Assembly: GCA_046349775.1 (NCBI GenBank) | Contig: JAXMBS010000010.1 | Coordinates: 1-64,000, forward strand | Direction: 5' to 3' | From: JAEUIG01 sp046349775 | GTDB lineage: Bacteria > Planctomycetota > Planctomycetia > Planctomycetales > Planctomycetaceae | Length of the DNA stretch: 64,000 nucleotides | In this document: piece by piece, positions 1-9,800 of the stretch | Layout: each line of letters starts with the position of its first letter | How positions within the stretch are numbered: the stretch's first letter is position 1 | The notes under the pieces: model-generated | Told to the model about the DNA's origin: nothing | Database searches by the model: none | Seen by the model: the letters and a program-made list of their open reading frames with translations, nothing else | Made by a program: the position numbers and the translations under genes

Positions 1-778
1 CCAAGCGCTTGTGGACATAGCCGCGATTGGCGAACGCCGCCGCATAGCGTGGGTAGAGTTCGATCGCCTGCGTGTAGTCGGCCAGCGCCTGCCGGTCGTC
101 CCCCTTCAACCGCCAGGTGACACCGCGATTGTTGTAGGCCTCGGCGAACTTGGGGCTGATTCTTAACGCTGCATTCGAGTCGGCCAGGGAGTCGTCGAAC
201 TTCTGCATCTCGGCGAGCACACCCGCACGATTGTCGTAGGCGCGGGCGTTGTTGGGCTCCAGCTCAATGGCCCGCGTGAAATCCTCGACGGCCGCCTGGA
301 GTTGCCCTTGGCGTTGCCGCGCCACGCCGCGATTGATGTACACCCCCGGGTCACGCAGGCCCTGCGTCGTCGCTCGCGTGAAGTCGGCGATTGCCGCCTC
401 GTACGCGCCCAGCGACAGTTGCGCGATGCCGCGATGGTGAAACGCCTGCGGGGTCGGCTTGCTCGCGATAATTCCGTTGAAGTACTCGACGGCGCGTTCG
501 AGCGCCACCACGGATTCGCGATCCAGCCACCCCCCATAGCGCGGGATCAGCAGCCAGCGGCCATTCTCCTCCGAGTAGCGGAGTACGCTGCCGGACGGGA
601 TCTTTCCCACCGATTCGTTGCCCGCGAAGGCTTCCGCCTGGTCCGTCACGACAATGACGGTCCGGCTTGTCGAAAGGGGCGGATCTGCGGATTTTGCGGG
701 GTGCGCCAGCAGTGCGGCGCACGCGAAAACCACGATGGCCCACGAGTGCAACCGCAGCAACTGCAAGGTGTTTCGCAT
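1..778 (-). CDS. Exported TPR-repeat protein, 3' end cut by the window edge
   Basis: The reading frame starts at ATG 778 and runs off the left edge after about 259 codons, so the C-terminus is missing. Residues 1-31 look like a signal peptide (hydrophobic AIVVFACAALLA, then AHPAKSA). Residues about 37-80 resemble a small SH3-like module (SGSVLRYSEENGRWLLIP). From about residue 95 there are at least four TPR units with the usual spacing (for example NNRGVTWRLKGDDRQALADY). TPR arrays bind proteins, so this is probably a periplasmic scaffold; the partner is unknown. It is transcribed divergently from the YTV gene across about 200 bp. The frame is supported by TPR periodicity; other frames across it look like shadows. 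Confidence 0.8.
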   Translation of the reverse strand, partial: MRNTLQLLRLHSWAIVVFACAALLAHPAKSADPPLSTSRTVIVVTDQAEAFAGNESVGKIPSGSVLRYSEENGRWLLIPRYGGWLDRESVVALERAVEYFNGIIASKPTPQAFHHRGIAQLSLGAYEAAIADFTRATTQGLRDPGVYINRGVARQRQGQLQAAVEDFTRAIELEPNNARAYDNRAGVLAEMQKFDDSLADSNAALRISPKFAEAYNNRGVTWRLKGDDRQALADYTQAIELYPRYAAAFANRGYVHKRL

Positions 779-902
779 GCGAATTTTCGGGAAAGTCGAC
801 GAACGCCCAATTTGCCGGCGTGACACTTGAAAAGGGTCACTGCCATCGTATCTTATGTAGCCGTGGCAATCGGGAAAGTACATGTGTCTTGCGCCCTCTG
901 CT

Positions 903-917
903 CAGCTTGACAAGCTG
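903..917. promoter_or_regulatory. Short palindrome containing TTGACA in the divergent intergenic region
   Basis: CAGCTTG-A-CAAGCTG is a perfect 7-bp inverted repeat with a one-base centre, and it contains a TTGACA hexamer at 907-912. No convincing -10 box follows at 16-18 bp. It may be an operator for the YTV gene or chance. It lies between the divergent starts at 778 and 987. Confidence 0.2.
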
Positions 918-986
918 CGGAGTGCGGGTCCGCCGAAGCGTCGCCGCGTAGTCAGTCCAGACCGAACAATTTGGGGAGGAATCACG

Positions 987-2429
987 ATGCAGAGTTTCAA
1001 GTGGGTTATGTCGGCACTGGCGATCGCCTGCTCGGCGACATTCGCCAACGCCGGCGACTGTGGGGCCTGCCGCAGCGCTTGCTGTCCCGCTCCGTGCAGC
1101 TCGTGCTGTGCTCCGTGCCAGCCAGCCTGTCCGCAGCCGTGCGTGCAGCAGGTGCAGCGAACCGTCCTGGTCCCCGAAATGGTGACCGAGAAGCGGACCG
1201 TCACGTGCGTCGAATATCATCCGCAGCAGCAGGAACGCAAGATTACGGTGTGCAAGCCGGTGTGGGAAGACGTCCAGCGTGAATGCACCGTGATGGTGCC
1301 GCACCAGGAAGAGCGCAAGGGGACGCGGACCGTCTGCAAGCCGGTGATGCACGAAGAGGAGCGGAAGTACACCGTGATGGTGCCGCACCAGGAGGAACGC
1401 AAGGGGACGCGGACCGTCTGCAAGCCGGTGACGCACGAGGAAGAGCGGAAGTACACCGTCATGGTGCCGCACCAGGAAGAACGCAAGGGCACCCGGACCA
1501 TCTGCAAGACCGTGGAGGAGCAGGTCGAGCAGAAGTACTGCGTGATGGTCCCGCACGAAGAGGAACGGACCGGCACCCGCTGCGTGTATGAAACTGTGGA
1601 AGAGGAAGTCGATCAGACCTATTGTGTGATGGTCCCGACGACCGAGACCCGCACTGGCTGCCGCACCGTGTACGAGACTGTCCAGGAACAGTGCACGCGG
1701 ACGGTGTGCGTCGACAAGGGACAGTGGGTCTGCGAGACGGTTGCCGATCCGTGCAATCCGTGCTGCAGCCGCACCTGCCGCAAGTGGTGCCCGAACGTCG
1801 TCCAGGAGCAGGTGCCCTACACGGTCAACAAGTGCGTGCCGCATCAGGAGAACTTCGAGTACCAGGTCACCGTCTGCCATCAGGAACCGCGGACGCAGAA
1901 GGTCAAGGTCTGCAAGCAGGTGCCGCATCAGGAAGAGTTCAAGTACACGGTGACGGTCTGCAAGCCGGAAGAGCGGACGCAGATGGTGACGGTGTGCAAG
2001 CAGGTGCCGCAGGAAGAGGAATACACCTACTGCGTGACGGTGTGCACGCCGGAAGAGCGGTCCTGCAAGGTGCAGGTGTGCGAGATGGTGCAGGAACAGG
2101 AAGAGTACACCTATTGCGAAACCGTCTGCACGCCGGAAGAGCGGTCCTGCAAGGTGCAGGTGTGCAACATGGTTGAGGAACAGGAGGAGTACACCTACTG
2201 CGTGACCGTTTGCACGCCGGAGACCCGCACGGTCACCGAGCGGGTCTGCAAGATGGTGCCCGAAGAGCAGACGATCACCTGCACGGTCTGCGTGCCGGTG
2301 GAAGTCCAGAAGGAAATGGACGTCTGCGTGTGCCGGATGGTCGAAAAGACCGTCACGTGCGAAGTCGCTTGTGCACCGGCGTGTTCGCCGTGCCAGACCG
2401 GCTGCGCAAAGCGCTGCTGTGACGACTGA
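987..2429 (+). CDS. Cysteine-rich YTV-repeat cell-surface protein
   Basis: A 480-residue protein. ATG 987 is chosen because GGGGAGGA lies just upstream and a signal peptide follows at once (MQSFKWVMSALAIACSATFANA); 35 upstream codons in the same open frame lack such features. The mature part begins with a Cys/Pro-rich block, then carries about 13 imperfect repeats of roughly 28 residues, each with a YTVMVP/YCVTVC-type strand, an EERK or PEERT turn and a VCKPV/VCKQV segment. The last 25 residues are again Cys-rich. This matches the planctomycete YTV motif family, thought to be cross-linked cell-wall or surface proteins. Repeats 1-3 are nearly identical, suggesting recent tandem duplication. 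An ideal terminator follows 30 bp after the stop, so the gene is probably monocistronic. Confidence 0.85.
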   Translation: MQSFKWVMSALAIACSATFANAGDCGACRSACCPAPCSSCCAPCQPACPQPCVQQVQRTVLVPEMVTEKRTVTCVEYHPQQQERKITVCKPVWEDVQRECTVMVPHQEERKGTRTVCKPVMHEEERKYTVMVPHQEERKGTRTVCKPVTHEEERKYTVMVPHQEERKGTRTICKTVEEQVEQKYCVMVPHEEERTGTRCVYETVEEEVDQTYCVMVPTTETRTGCRTVYETVQEQCTRTVCVDKGQWVCETVADPCNPCCSRTCRKWCPNVVQEQVPYTVNKCVPHQENFEYQVTVCHQEPRTQKVKVCKQVPHQEEFKYTVTVCKPEERTQMVTVCKQVPQEEEYTYCVTVCTPEERSCKVQVCEMVQEQEEYTYCETVCTPEERSCKVQVCNMVEEQEEYTYCVTVCTPETRTVTERVCKMVPEEQTITCTVCVPVEVQKEMDVCVCRMVEKTVTCEVACAPACSPCQTGCAKRCCDD

Positions 2430-2458
2430 GCTCGGTGGCTTGGTGAATTGACATTGAG

Positions 2459-2489
2459 CGGCCCCGGGAGCAATCCCGGGGCCGTTTTT
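2459..2489 (+). terminator. Rho-independent terminator of the YTV gene
   Basis: A perfect 11-bp GC-rich stem (CGGCCCCGGGA / TCCCGGGGCCG) closed by a GCAA tetraloop is followed directly by TTTTT at 2485-2489. It begins 30 bp after the YTV stop codon. Confidence 0.93.
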
Positions 2490-2680
2490 CATTGCCGGAA
2501 TGGCGCGTCAGATTCTGGAAAGGGTGGTCCCGATCCGGGCGCGGCCGCGCGTGAGAACCACGCGGCTTCCGGCCGTGTCTTCTGGATTGATGGACTTCGC
2601 GCAACTGGAGGTGGTTGATACGATTCGGCACCCGTTGGGGATCGAATGCTGCTGACCGGCGCATTCGGCCGCGGGACCAC

Positions 2681-2750
2681 TGCCCGGTGGTGTAACGGTA
2701 GCACGAATGACTCTGGATCATTTAGTCATGGTTCGAATCCATGCCGGGCA
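2681..2750 (+). tRNA. tRNA-Gln (anticodon CTG)
   Basis: All four arms fold: acceptor TGCCCGG/CCGGGCA (7 bp), D-stem GTG/CAC with loop TAACGGTAG, anticodon stem AATGA/TCATT around CTCTGGA (anticodon CTG, reading CAG), and T-stem CATGG/CCATG with loop TTCGAAT. The weak U1-A72 acceptor pair is typical of bacterial tRNA-Gln. CCA is not encoded. The length is 70 nt with a 4-nt variable loop. Confidence 0.95.
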
Positions 2751-3392
2751 AATTTCGCAAATGGTGTCGTGGAGTTGCTTAACGCCGACCAATCGACGTG
2801 CGGTGGTGCAGCTGAATAGTCCATGAATCGTCCGCCAGCATGCGGAAATGGACAGGCTCTGCCGAACGACCGACAGTAAGGGCTTGAGTACCCGTTGCTT
2901 GTGAGGCTGGCTCAGCCGACAGCCGGGGGCTCATCGTGTGCTAGGATCCTCTTATGGGCCTGCCGGCTGAGCCCGTACTGCTTCAGGTCACCGCGCTGGC
3001 TGAGTTCGCCGGTGAGAACTTGTCGCTGGACATCTCAACAGAACGCCATCTGAGATCGCAGTTCTGTGTTATCCTGCGACTTGAGGTCTGATCGAGGCTG
3101 GGACTCCGATCGTCTCAAGTCGCAAGTCTGCCCGCCTCGTCCGCCGCCGCATTCAACCGCGGCGACACTGCTCCCCCGCCGCCACTTTGAACCGCCGTCA
3201 ACGGGCAGAATGGAAAAGCGATTGGGTCTGCCCGCTCGTCTGGGGTTCCTAGATGGCGCTCGCCGGGAGCCAAGAGTGTTGTCGCGAGCACGTCGTCGCA
3301 ACCGCGGTCGAAAGCGGAGGTGAGCGTCTGAGCGCACCGGCGCACGAAGCCAATGGATCAACAGGTTTCGTAACGGTCACGCCTTTCCCCGG
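2751..3392. other. Gene-free stretch after tRNA-Gln
   Basis: No convincing coding region was found on either strand. Short open frames here are compositionally biased and have no start context. Around 2915-3037 on the minus strand, about 40 codons (VLTGELSQRGDLKQYGLSRQ and on) look protein-like but are preceded at once by a stop and end in TGA, so they may be a gene remnant. A long imperfect hairpin lies at 3076-3123. Confidence 0.5.
3076..3123. repeat. Inverted repeat in the gene-free stretch
   Basis: Arms GCGACTTGAG (3076-3085) and CTCAAGTCGC (3114-3123) are perfectly complementary. An inner GATCG/CGATC pair extends the possible stem. There is no T-run. Function unknown. Confidence 0.55.
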
Positions 3393-6300
3393 TCATGACG
3401 TCGTAGCCAGCTCATCCACGGCCTGCTCTGCGGGTGTCAGCCGCTCGGTCAGCGCCTGGATCACATAGAAGAACAGGGGCGTCAGGAAAATGCCAAAGAA
3501 CGTCACGCCGAGCATGCCCGCGAACACTGCCGCGCCGAGAGTCTGACGCATCTCCGCGCCGGCCCCATGCCCGATGACCAGCGGCACGACGCCGATGATG
3601 AACGCGAGGGACGTCATGATAATCGGTCGCAGCCGCAGCCGGCATGCCGCCAGCGTCGCCTCGCGCAGGTCTACGCCGGCCTGCCGCCGGGAGCGGGCGA
3701 ACTCCACGATCAAAATCGCGTTCTTGCAGGCCAGTCCGACGAGCACAACGAAGCCGATCTGAGTGAAGATGTTCACATCCATGCGCGCGATGATCACGCC
3801 GACGATCGAGCAGAGCAGGCACATTGGCACCACCAGAATGACGGCCAGAGGCAGCGACCAACTTTCGTACTGGGCGGCGAGCACGAGGAATACGAGCACG
3901 ACTGCGAGGACAAACGCAATGAACGCGGTGTTCCCGACGAGCTGCTGCAGGAGAGCGAGCTCCGTCCATTCGACGCGCATCGAGGGGAGCAACTGGCCGT
4001 TGGCGACTTGCTCGAGAACCTGGAGGCCCTGTCCCGAGCTGACGCCGGGGGCGACGTCGACGTTGATGGCCGCGGTCGGATAGAGGTTGTGCCGCGTAAT
4101 CAGCACCGGCCCCCTGACCTCCTTGATGGTGGCGAGAGACGACAGCGGCACCATGCCGCCACTCATGGAATGCACGCGCAGGCGCTTAAGGTCGTCCACC
4201 CGCATGCGGAACGGGGAATCGGCCTGGATGTTGACCTGCCAGGTGCGACCGAAGCGATTGAAGTCGTTGATGTAGAGTGAGCCGAAGTTGACCTGCAGCG
4301 TGTCGAAGATGTCGGAGATCTGGATGCCTTGCTTGCGGGCCTGTTCGCGGTCGAGGTCGATCGAGAGCCAGGTCGCGTTGGCGCGGTAGCTGGTGAACAG
4401 GCCGCGGAGTTTTCCGGTTTCGCGGCCGGCGTCGATGATCTGCTGGCTGACCTGCTGCAATGCGGCGGGGCCGTTGTCGCCACGGTCCTCCAGCATGATC
4501 TTGAAGCCGCCGGCGGTGCCGAGGCCGTCGATGGGGGGCGCGCCGACGACGTCGATCAGTCCGTCCTCGATCGTTTCATCGAGTTTCGCCTGCAAGTGCT
4601 GCGAAATGAGTTCGCTGGTGAGCTTTTTCGGTACGCGCTCGGGAAACGGGGCGAGCATCACGTACATCGACCCGAAGTTGGAGGCGTTGGCCTGCATCAG
4701 CAGGGACTGGCCCGCAATCGCGACCGTGTGCGCAACGCCGTCGATCTTGCCGGCGACCTGTTCGATCTGTCGCATCACCTTGCTGGTGCGTTCCAGCGAG
4801 GAAGTGTCCGGTAAGCGCAGATTGACGAGCAGATAGCCCTTGTCCTGGGCCGGGATGAAGCCGGTCGGCGTCTCCACGAAGACCCGCTCGGTCAGGAACA
4901 ACATGCCCGCATAGGCCAGCAGACCCAGGATGGCCGTCCGCAGCACGCTGCTGACGACGCGCACGTAGCCCTCGGTGAACCACTGGAACGCGCGGTTGAA
5001 GGTCCTGAAGAACCAGGTGAGGAGCCGATTCAGCAGCCCGCTCACGAGCGCGGTGACGAAGAGTGCGACCACGGCCGCGATCAGCCGCCCCCACGGGGCA
5101 AGTTGAGCCCATTGCGGGTGGGACTGCATCCAGTCGGCGACCGGGCCGCCGAGGAACTGCCAGGCGGACCAGGCGCCGATGAGCACGATTCCCGGTCGGG
5201 GCAAAGCGTCGTCGGTGCGCTCGGAACGGGGTTTGAGCAGCAGGACGGCCAGGGCCGGGCTGAGCGTCAGCGAGTTGAACGCCGAGATGATGGTCGACAC
5301 GGCGATCGTGACGGCGAACTGTCGGAAGAATTCGCCGATGGTGCCGGTCACGAACGTGCACGGGACGAACACGGCCGTGAGCACGAGCGCGACAGCCACA
5401 ACCGGTCCGGAGACTTCGTCCATGGCGCGGATCGCGGCGTCGCGAGGCGCCATACCATGCTCGATGTGATGTTCGATGGCCTCGACGACGACGATGGCGT
5501 CGTCGACGACGATGCCGATTGCCAGCACAAGGCCGAACAGCGTGAGCGTGTTCAGGCTGAAACCGAACACGGTCATGGCCGTGAACGTGCCGATGACCGC
5601 GACGGGGACGGCGATGAGCGGAATGACGGCCGCGCGCCAGCCCTGCAGGAAGATCAGCACGACGATCGCGACGAGGATGACCGCGTCGCGCAGGGCATGG
5701 AACACTTCGTCGACCGATTCCTGAATGAATGGTGTCGTGTCGTAGACGACTGCCGCGGAGACGCCGTCCGGGAACCGGCTCTCCATGTCATCCAGTTTGT
5801 TGCGAACGGCGTTGGCCGTATCGAGCGCATTGGACCCAGGCAACTGGAAGATCGACAGCGCCACGGAGGGCTGGCCATCCAGCGAGCAGACCTGATCATA
5901 AGCGATGGCGCCAAGCTGCGTCCGGGCGACGTCCTTGACGCGCACGGCGCGCCCCTGCGCATCGGTCTTGATGATAATGTCGTCGAACTGCTCGGTCGTC
6001 ATCAGCCGGCCGAGCGTGGTCATCGTGAACTGGAAGGTCTGCCCCTCCGGCACAGGCGGCTGGCCGATCTGGCCGGCGGCGACCTGGACGTTCTGCTGCT
6101 CGATCGCGTGCACGACGTCGTCGGCCGTCACGTCGCGGGCGGCGGCGCGATCCGGGTCGAGCCAGAGCCGCATGCTGTAGTCGCGCTGGCCCATGAACGT
6201 GATGTCGCCAACGCCCGCCAGACGGGACAGTTCGTCGCGCAGCTGGATCGTGGCGTAATTGCTGAGGTACAGGTTGTCGCGCGTGTTGTCCGGCGAGAAC

Positions 6301-6728
6301 AGGTTGATGATCATCAGCACCGTCGGCGACTTCTTTTTCACGGTCACGCCGCGGCGGCGGACCAGATCGGGCATGACCGGCGCGGCCAGCGCGACGCGGT
6401 TCTGCACGAGGACCTGGGCAAGATTGAGATCGGTCCCGGGGCGGAAGGCGACCGTCAGCGCGTAGGCGCCGTCGTTGGTGCATTGCGAAGACATGTAGAG
6501 CATGCCTTCGACGCCGTTGACCTGCTGCTCAATCGGGGCGGCGACCGTGTCGGCGACGACCTGCGCGTTGGCGCCCGAATACACCGCCGAGACTTCGACG
6601 GTCGGCGGCGTGATGTCCGGGTACTGCGTCACCGGCAGGATGAACAGCACGATGGCGCCGCCCAGCGTGATGACGATGGACAGCACTGCGGCGAAGATCG
6701 GCCGGTCAATGAAGAATCGCGAAAACAT
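3393..6728 (-). CDS. RND efflux permease, HAE1 (AcrB) type, second permease of the operon
   Basis: A 1111-residue proton-driven inner-membrane pump. The start MFSRFFIDRPIFA is the canonical HAE1 N-terminus. The TM4 proton-relay pair is present (GIVVDDAIVVVEA, D409/D410), as is the TM10 lysine (GLACKNAILIVEF). The porter-domain signature ALAAPVMPDLVRRRGVTV is also visible. Compared with the upstream paralogue, residues about 505-570 are an insertion with two extra hydrophobic stretches (PGIVLIGAWSAWQFLGG and LIAAVVALFVTALVSGLL) between the two halves. It is transcribed after the other RND gene, from which it is separated by 148 bp carrying a palindromic repeat. With two permeases and one membrane-fusion protein, a heteromeric pump of the MdtBC kind is an inference. 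The substrate is not predictable from the sequence. Confidence 0.93.
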   Translation of the reverse strand: MFSRFFIDRPIFAAVLSIVITLGGAIVLFILPVTQYPDITPPTVEVSAVYSGANAQVVADTVAAPIEQQVNGVEGMLYMSSQCTNDGAYALTVAFRPGTDLNLAQVLVQNRVALAAPVMPDLVRRRGVTVKKKSPTVLMIINLFSPDNTRDNLYLSNYATIQLRDELSRLAGVGDITFMGQRDYSMRLWLDPDRAAARDVTADDVVHAIEQQNVQVAAGQIGQPPVPEGQTFQFTMTTLGRLMTTEQFDDIIIKTDAQGRAVRVKDVARTQLGAIAYDQVCSLDGQPSVALSIFQLPGSNALDTANAVRNKLDDMESRFPDGVSAAVVYDTTPFIQESVDEVFHALRDAVILVAIVVLIFLQGWRAAVIPLIAVPVAVIGTFTAMTVFGFSLNTLTLFGLVLAIGIVVDDAIVVVEAIEHHIEHGMAPRDAAIRAMDEVSGPVVAVALVLTAVFVPCTFVTGTIGEFFRQFAVTIAVSTIISAFNSLTLSPALAVLLLKPRSERTDDALPRPGIVLIGAWSAWQFLGGPVADWMQSHPQWAQLAPWGRLIAAVVALFVTALVSGLLNRLLTWFFRTFNRAFQWFTEGYVRVVSSVLRTAILGLLAYAGMLFLTERVFVETPTGFIPAQDKGYLLVNLRLPDTSSLERTSKVMRQIEQVAGKIDGVAHTVAIAGQSLLMQANASNFGSMYVMLAPFPERVPKKLTSELISQHLQAKLDETIEDGLIDVVGAPPIDGLGTAGGFKIMLEDRGDNGPAALQQVSQQIIDAGRETGKLRGLFTSYRANATWLSIDLDREQARKQGIQISDIFDTLQVNFGSLYINDFNRFGRTWQVNIQADSPFRMRVDDLKRLRVHSMSGGMVPLSSLATIKEVRGPVLITRHNLYPTAAINVDVAPGVSSGQGLQVLEQVANGQLLPSMRVEWTELALLQQLVGNTAFIAFVLAVVLVFLVLAAQYESWSLPLAVILVVPMCLLCSIVGVIIARMDVNIFTQIGFVVLVGLACKNAILIVEFARSRRQAGVDLREATLAACRLRLRPIIMTSLAFIIGVVPLVIGHGAGAEMRQTLGAAVFAGMLGVTFFGIFLTPLFFYVIQALTERLTPAEQAVDELATTS

Positions 6729-6765
6729 TGTTTAAGTTCCGCACCTTCTCATTCGAAAAAACGCT

Positions 6766-6831
6766 TGCCACAGAGGGCACCGAGGACACAGAGACATTGC
6801 AGCCAAACTCCTCTCAGTGTTCTCGGTGGCA
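6766..6831. repeat. Palindromic element of the CCACCGAG/CTCGGTGG family
   Basis: The element begins TTGCCACAGAGGGCACCGAGGA and ends with CAGTGTTCTCGGTGGCA, forming an imperfect hairpin between the two RND genes. The same core is found at 43481-43547 and 44571-44646 inside longer duplicated units, so this is a diverged third copy of a dispersed element. Confidence 0.65.
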
Positions 6832-6876
6832 GTTCCATTGCAAAAACAGTCTGCATCGAATGCGACCATGTTGGAT

Positions 6877-9800
6877 TCAGGGCGCACGAGGAGTCTTGGC
6901 GTGTTCCGTCGAAATGGTGCCGGATCGCGCGAGGCCGTTGGAGCCGTGCGGTTCGTAAGTATGCCGCACCGGCGCTCCATTGGCGGGAATCGGTGGTGAT
7001 GCGGGCTTGGGCGTGAGCAGATTGCGACGGCGCAGGCGCTCACGCGTGGTGCTGAGCGCCCACGTTCCGGCAGCGCGCAATGGGTGGAGTCGCAGCAGAG
7101 CCAGCGACCACTCCAGCACGCGATACAGCACGGGATACGCGTGCTGCGTGCGTTCTGACGCCCAGTCGATGGCGAAGAAGAACACGGGCGTCAGCAGCAC
7201 GCCGAAGGCCGTCACGCCCAGCATGCCGCTGAACACGGTCGTACCCAGTGCGCGGCGCATTTCGGCGCCGGCGCCGGTGGCGATCACGAGGGGCAGCACG
7301 CCGAGGATGAAGGCGAACGACGTCATTGCGATCGGTCGCAGACGTAATTCGCAGGCCTGCAGGATCGCGGTTCGCCGGTCGACGCCCTCATCTCGCTGCA
7401 GCTTGGCAAACTCGACGATCAGGATCGCGTTCTTACACGCGAGGCCGATGAGCACGACAAAACCGATCTGCGTAAACACGTTGATGTCCATCGCGGCAGT
7501 CCAAACGCCGGCAATGGAGCAGAGGACGCACATCGGCACGACGAGGATGACCGCCAGCGGCAGCGACCAGCTTTCGTAAAGCGCCGCCAGGACCAAAAAT
7601 ACGAAGGCCACGGAGAGCGAAAAAATGATCGGGCCGGTATTGGCCGTCGTCCGCTCGAGGAATGTGAGTTCGGTCCACTCGTAGGACATGTTGGCCGGCA
7701 ATTGGGCGTCGGCGAGCCCTTCCAATGCGGCAATCGCCTGTCCGGTGCTGAAGCCCTTGCCAACGTTGCCGTTGATCGCCGCCCCCGGATACATGTTGTA
7801 GCGGGTGAGCACCAGCGGTGCGGCAATCGGAGACACCTTTGCGAGTGTTCCAATCGGTACCATGTCCCCCTTCGAGTTGCGCACGCGCAGCTTGGGAACG
7901 TCTTCAATCTGGTTCCGCGACTCCATGTCGGCCTGGACAATCACCTGCCAGGTGCGGCCGAACATGTTGAAATCGTTGACATAACGCGAGCCGAGGAACC
8001 CCTGCAGCGTGGCGAACATTTCGCCGAGCGTGACCCCCTGTTTCAGGCACTGCTCGCGATCGATGTCGATGTAGAGCTGCGGTGAATTTGCGTTATAGAC
8101 CGTCGTCAGGCCGACCAGGCCGGGCGTTTCGTTGCCGGCCTTGACGAGATTGTCCGTCTGCTTCTGCAGCTGCTGCAGGCCGACGTCGCCGCGGTCTTCG
8201 ACGACGAACCGGAATCCGCCGGCCCGCCCCAACCCGCTCACGGCCGGGGCGGGAAACACATTGACGAGCGCCTCCGGGACTTCGGCCGCATACCGCTTGC
8301 GCAGCGTGTTGGCGATCTCTTCCGCGTACAGCTCCGGCGTGCGCCGATCATCGAACGGCTCCAGGATGATGAACATTGAGCCGAAGTTGGAACCATACGC
8401 GCTGAGAATGAATGAGTTGCCGGCGACGGAGTTGACGTTTTTCACCCCCTCGGTTTCGAGTGCGATCTTTTCGATGCGCGCCACGACGTCCCGCGTCCGG
8501 ACTGCCGCCGCAGAGTCCGGCAACTGCACGCTGGCAATGAGGTAACCCTTGTCCTGCGACGGAATGAAGCCCGTCGGCAACTGGCGATATCCCCAACCCG
8601 TCAGTCCGAGGAGCCCGACATACGCAACCAGCGCGATGGCGGGGATGCGCAGCAGGCCGCCGACGGCTCGCAGATAAATCGACGTGGTGCGGCGGAATCC
8701 GAAATTGAACAACCGGAAGAACCAGCCGAGCAGCAGGTCAAACATTCTTGTCAGCGGGTCGCGATGAGCGCCGGATTTTCGCAGCAGCACGGCCGCGAGC
8801 GCCGGGCTGAGCGTGAGCGAGTTGATCATCGAGATCACCGTCGAGACGGCGATCGTCAGCGCGAACTGCCGGAAAAACTGCCCGATGATTCCGGATACGA
8901 ACGTGCACGGGATGAACACCGCTGACAGCACGAATCCCACGGCAATAACAGGCCCCGAGACATCATCCATCGCCTTGAGGGCTGCCAGCCGTGGCGCCAA
9001 GCCGCGCCGGATGTGATGGTCAACGGCCTCGACGACGACGATGGCATCGTCGACGACAATTCCGATGGCGAGCACCAGCCCGAACAGCGTCAGATTGTTC
9101 AGGCTGAACCCGACAAGGTACATGGCCGCAAAAGTGCCCACGATGGCGACGGGCACTGCCAACAGCGGAATGATCGCCGCCCGCCAGCCCTGCAGAAAGA
9201 CCAGCACGACCAGGGCCACCAGCAGGACGGCGTCGCGCAGCGCCTTGAAGACTTCCTTGATCGATTCGCGGATAAAGGGCGTCGTGTCGTAGCCGATTTC
9301 GTAGACGACGCCGTCAGGAAAGTCCCGGCTCAGCCGCGCCATCATGGCCTTGACCTCGTCGGCCGTGGCGAGCGCGTTCGCATCGGGCAACTGGAAGACG
9401 GCCAAACCGACCGTGGGCTTGGAATCAAAGCGGTTGTTGATGTCCTGCGAGCGGGCGTTGACTTCCGTGCGGCCGACGTCCTTGATGCGGATGATGCGGC
9501 CATCGGTCGTGGTACGCAGTATGATGTTGCCGAAGTCTTCCGGAGAATGCAGGCGTCCCTTGATCGTCAGCGGAATCTGACGCAGTTGTGAGTCCGGGGC
9601 CGGCGGCGCGCCGATCTGTCCCAGCGCCGGCTGCAGGTTCTGCTCGCGGATCGCGTTAATGACGTCGCTGATCGCCAGGCCGCGGACCATCAGCATGTCG
9701 GGATCGATCCAGATCCGCATGCTGTAGTCACGCTGGCCGAACACCAGCACCTCGGAGATGCCGGGGAGGCGGGCCAGTTCGTCCTTGATGCGCAGGACGG

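Noticed and set aside
907..935. TTGACA as the -35 box of a YTV promoter
   Set aside because: No acceptable -10 hexamer follows at the right distance; the hexamer is part of a palindrome.
987..2429. Regularly spaced DNA repeats that might suggest a CRISPR array
   Set aside because: The repeats are in frame, about 84 bp long without unique spacers, and encode the YTV motif.
837..2492. A long minus-strand open frame (551 codons) opposite the YTV gene
   Set aside because: Its His/Leu/Arg-rich repetitive sequence is the mirror of the YTV repeats; the plus strand has a ribosome-binding site, signal peptide and terminator.
3035..3361. A 108-codon minus-strand open frame in the gene-free region
   Set aside because: Arg/Ser-rich composition, no ribosome-binding site, and overlapping open frames on the other strand suggest chance.
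5103..7016. A 637-codon plus-strand open frame across the RND permease
   Set aside because: Its Asp/Arg/Gly/His-rich sequence is the antisense shadow of a clear RND gene in high-GC DNA.
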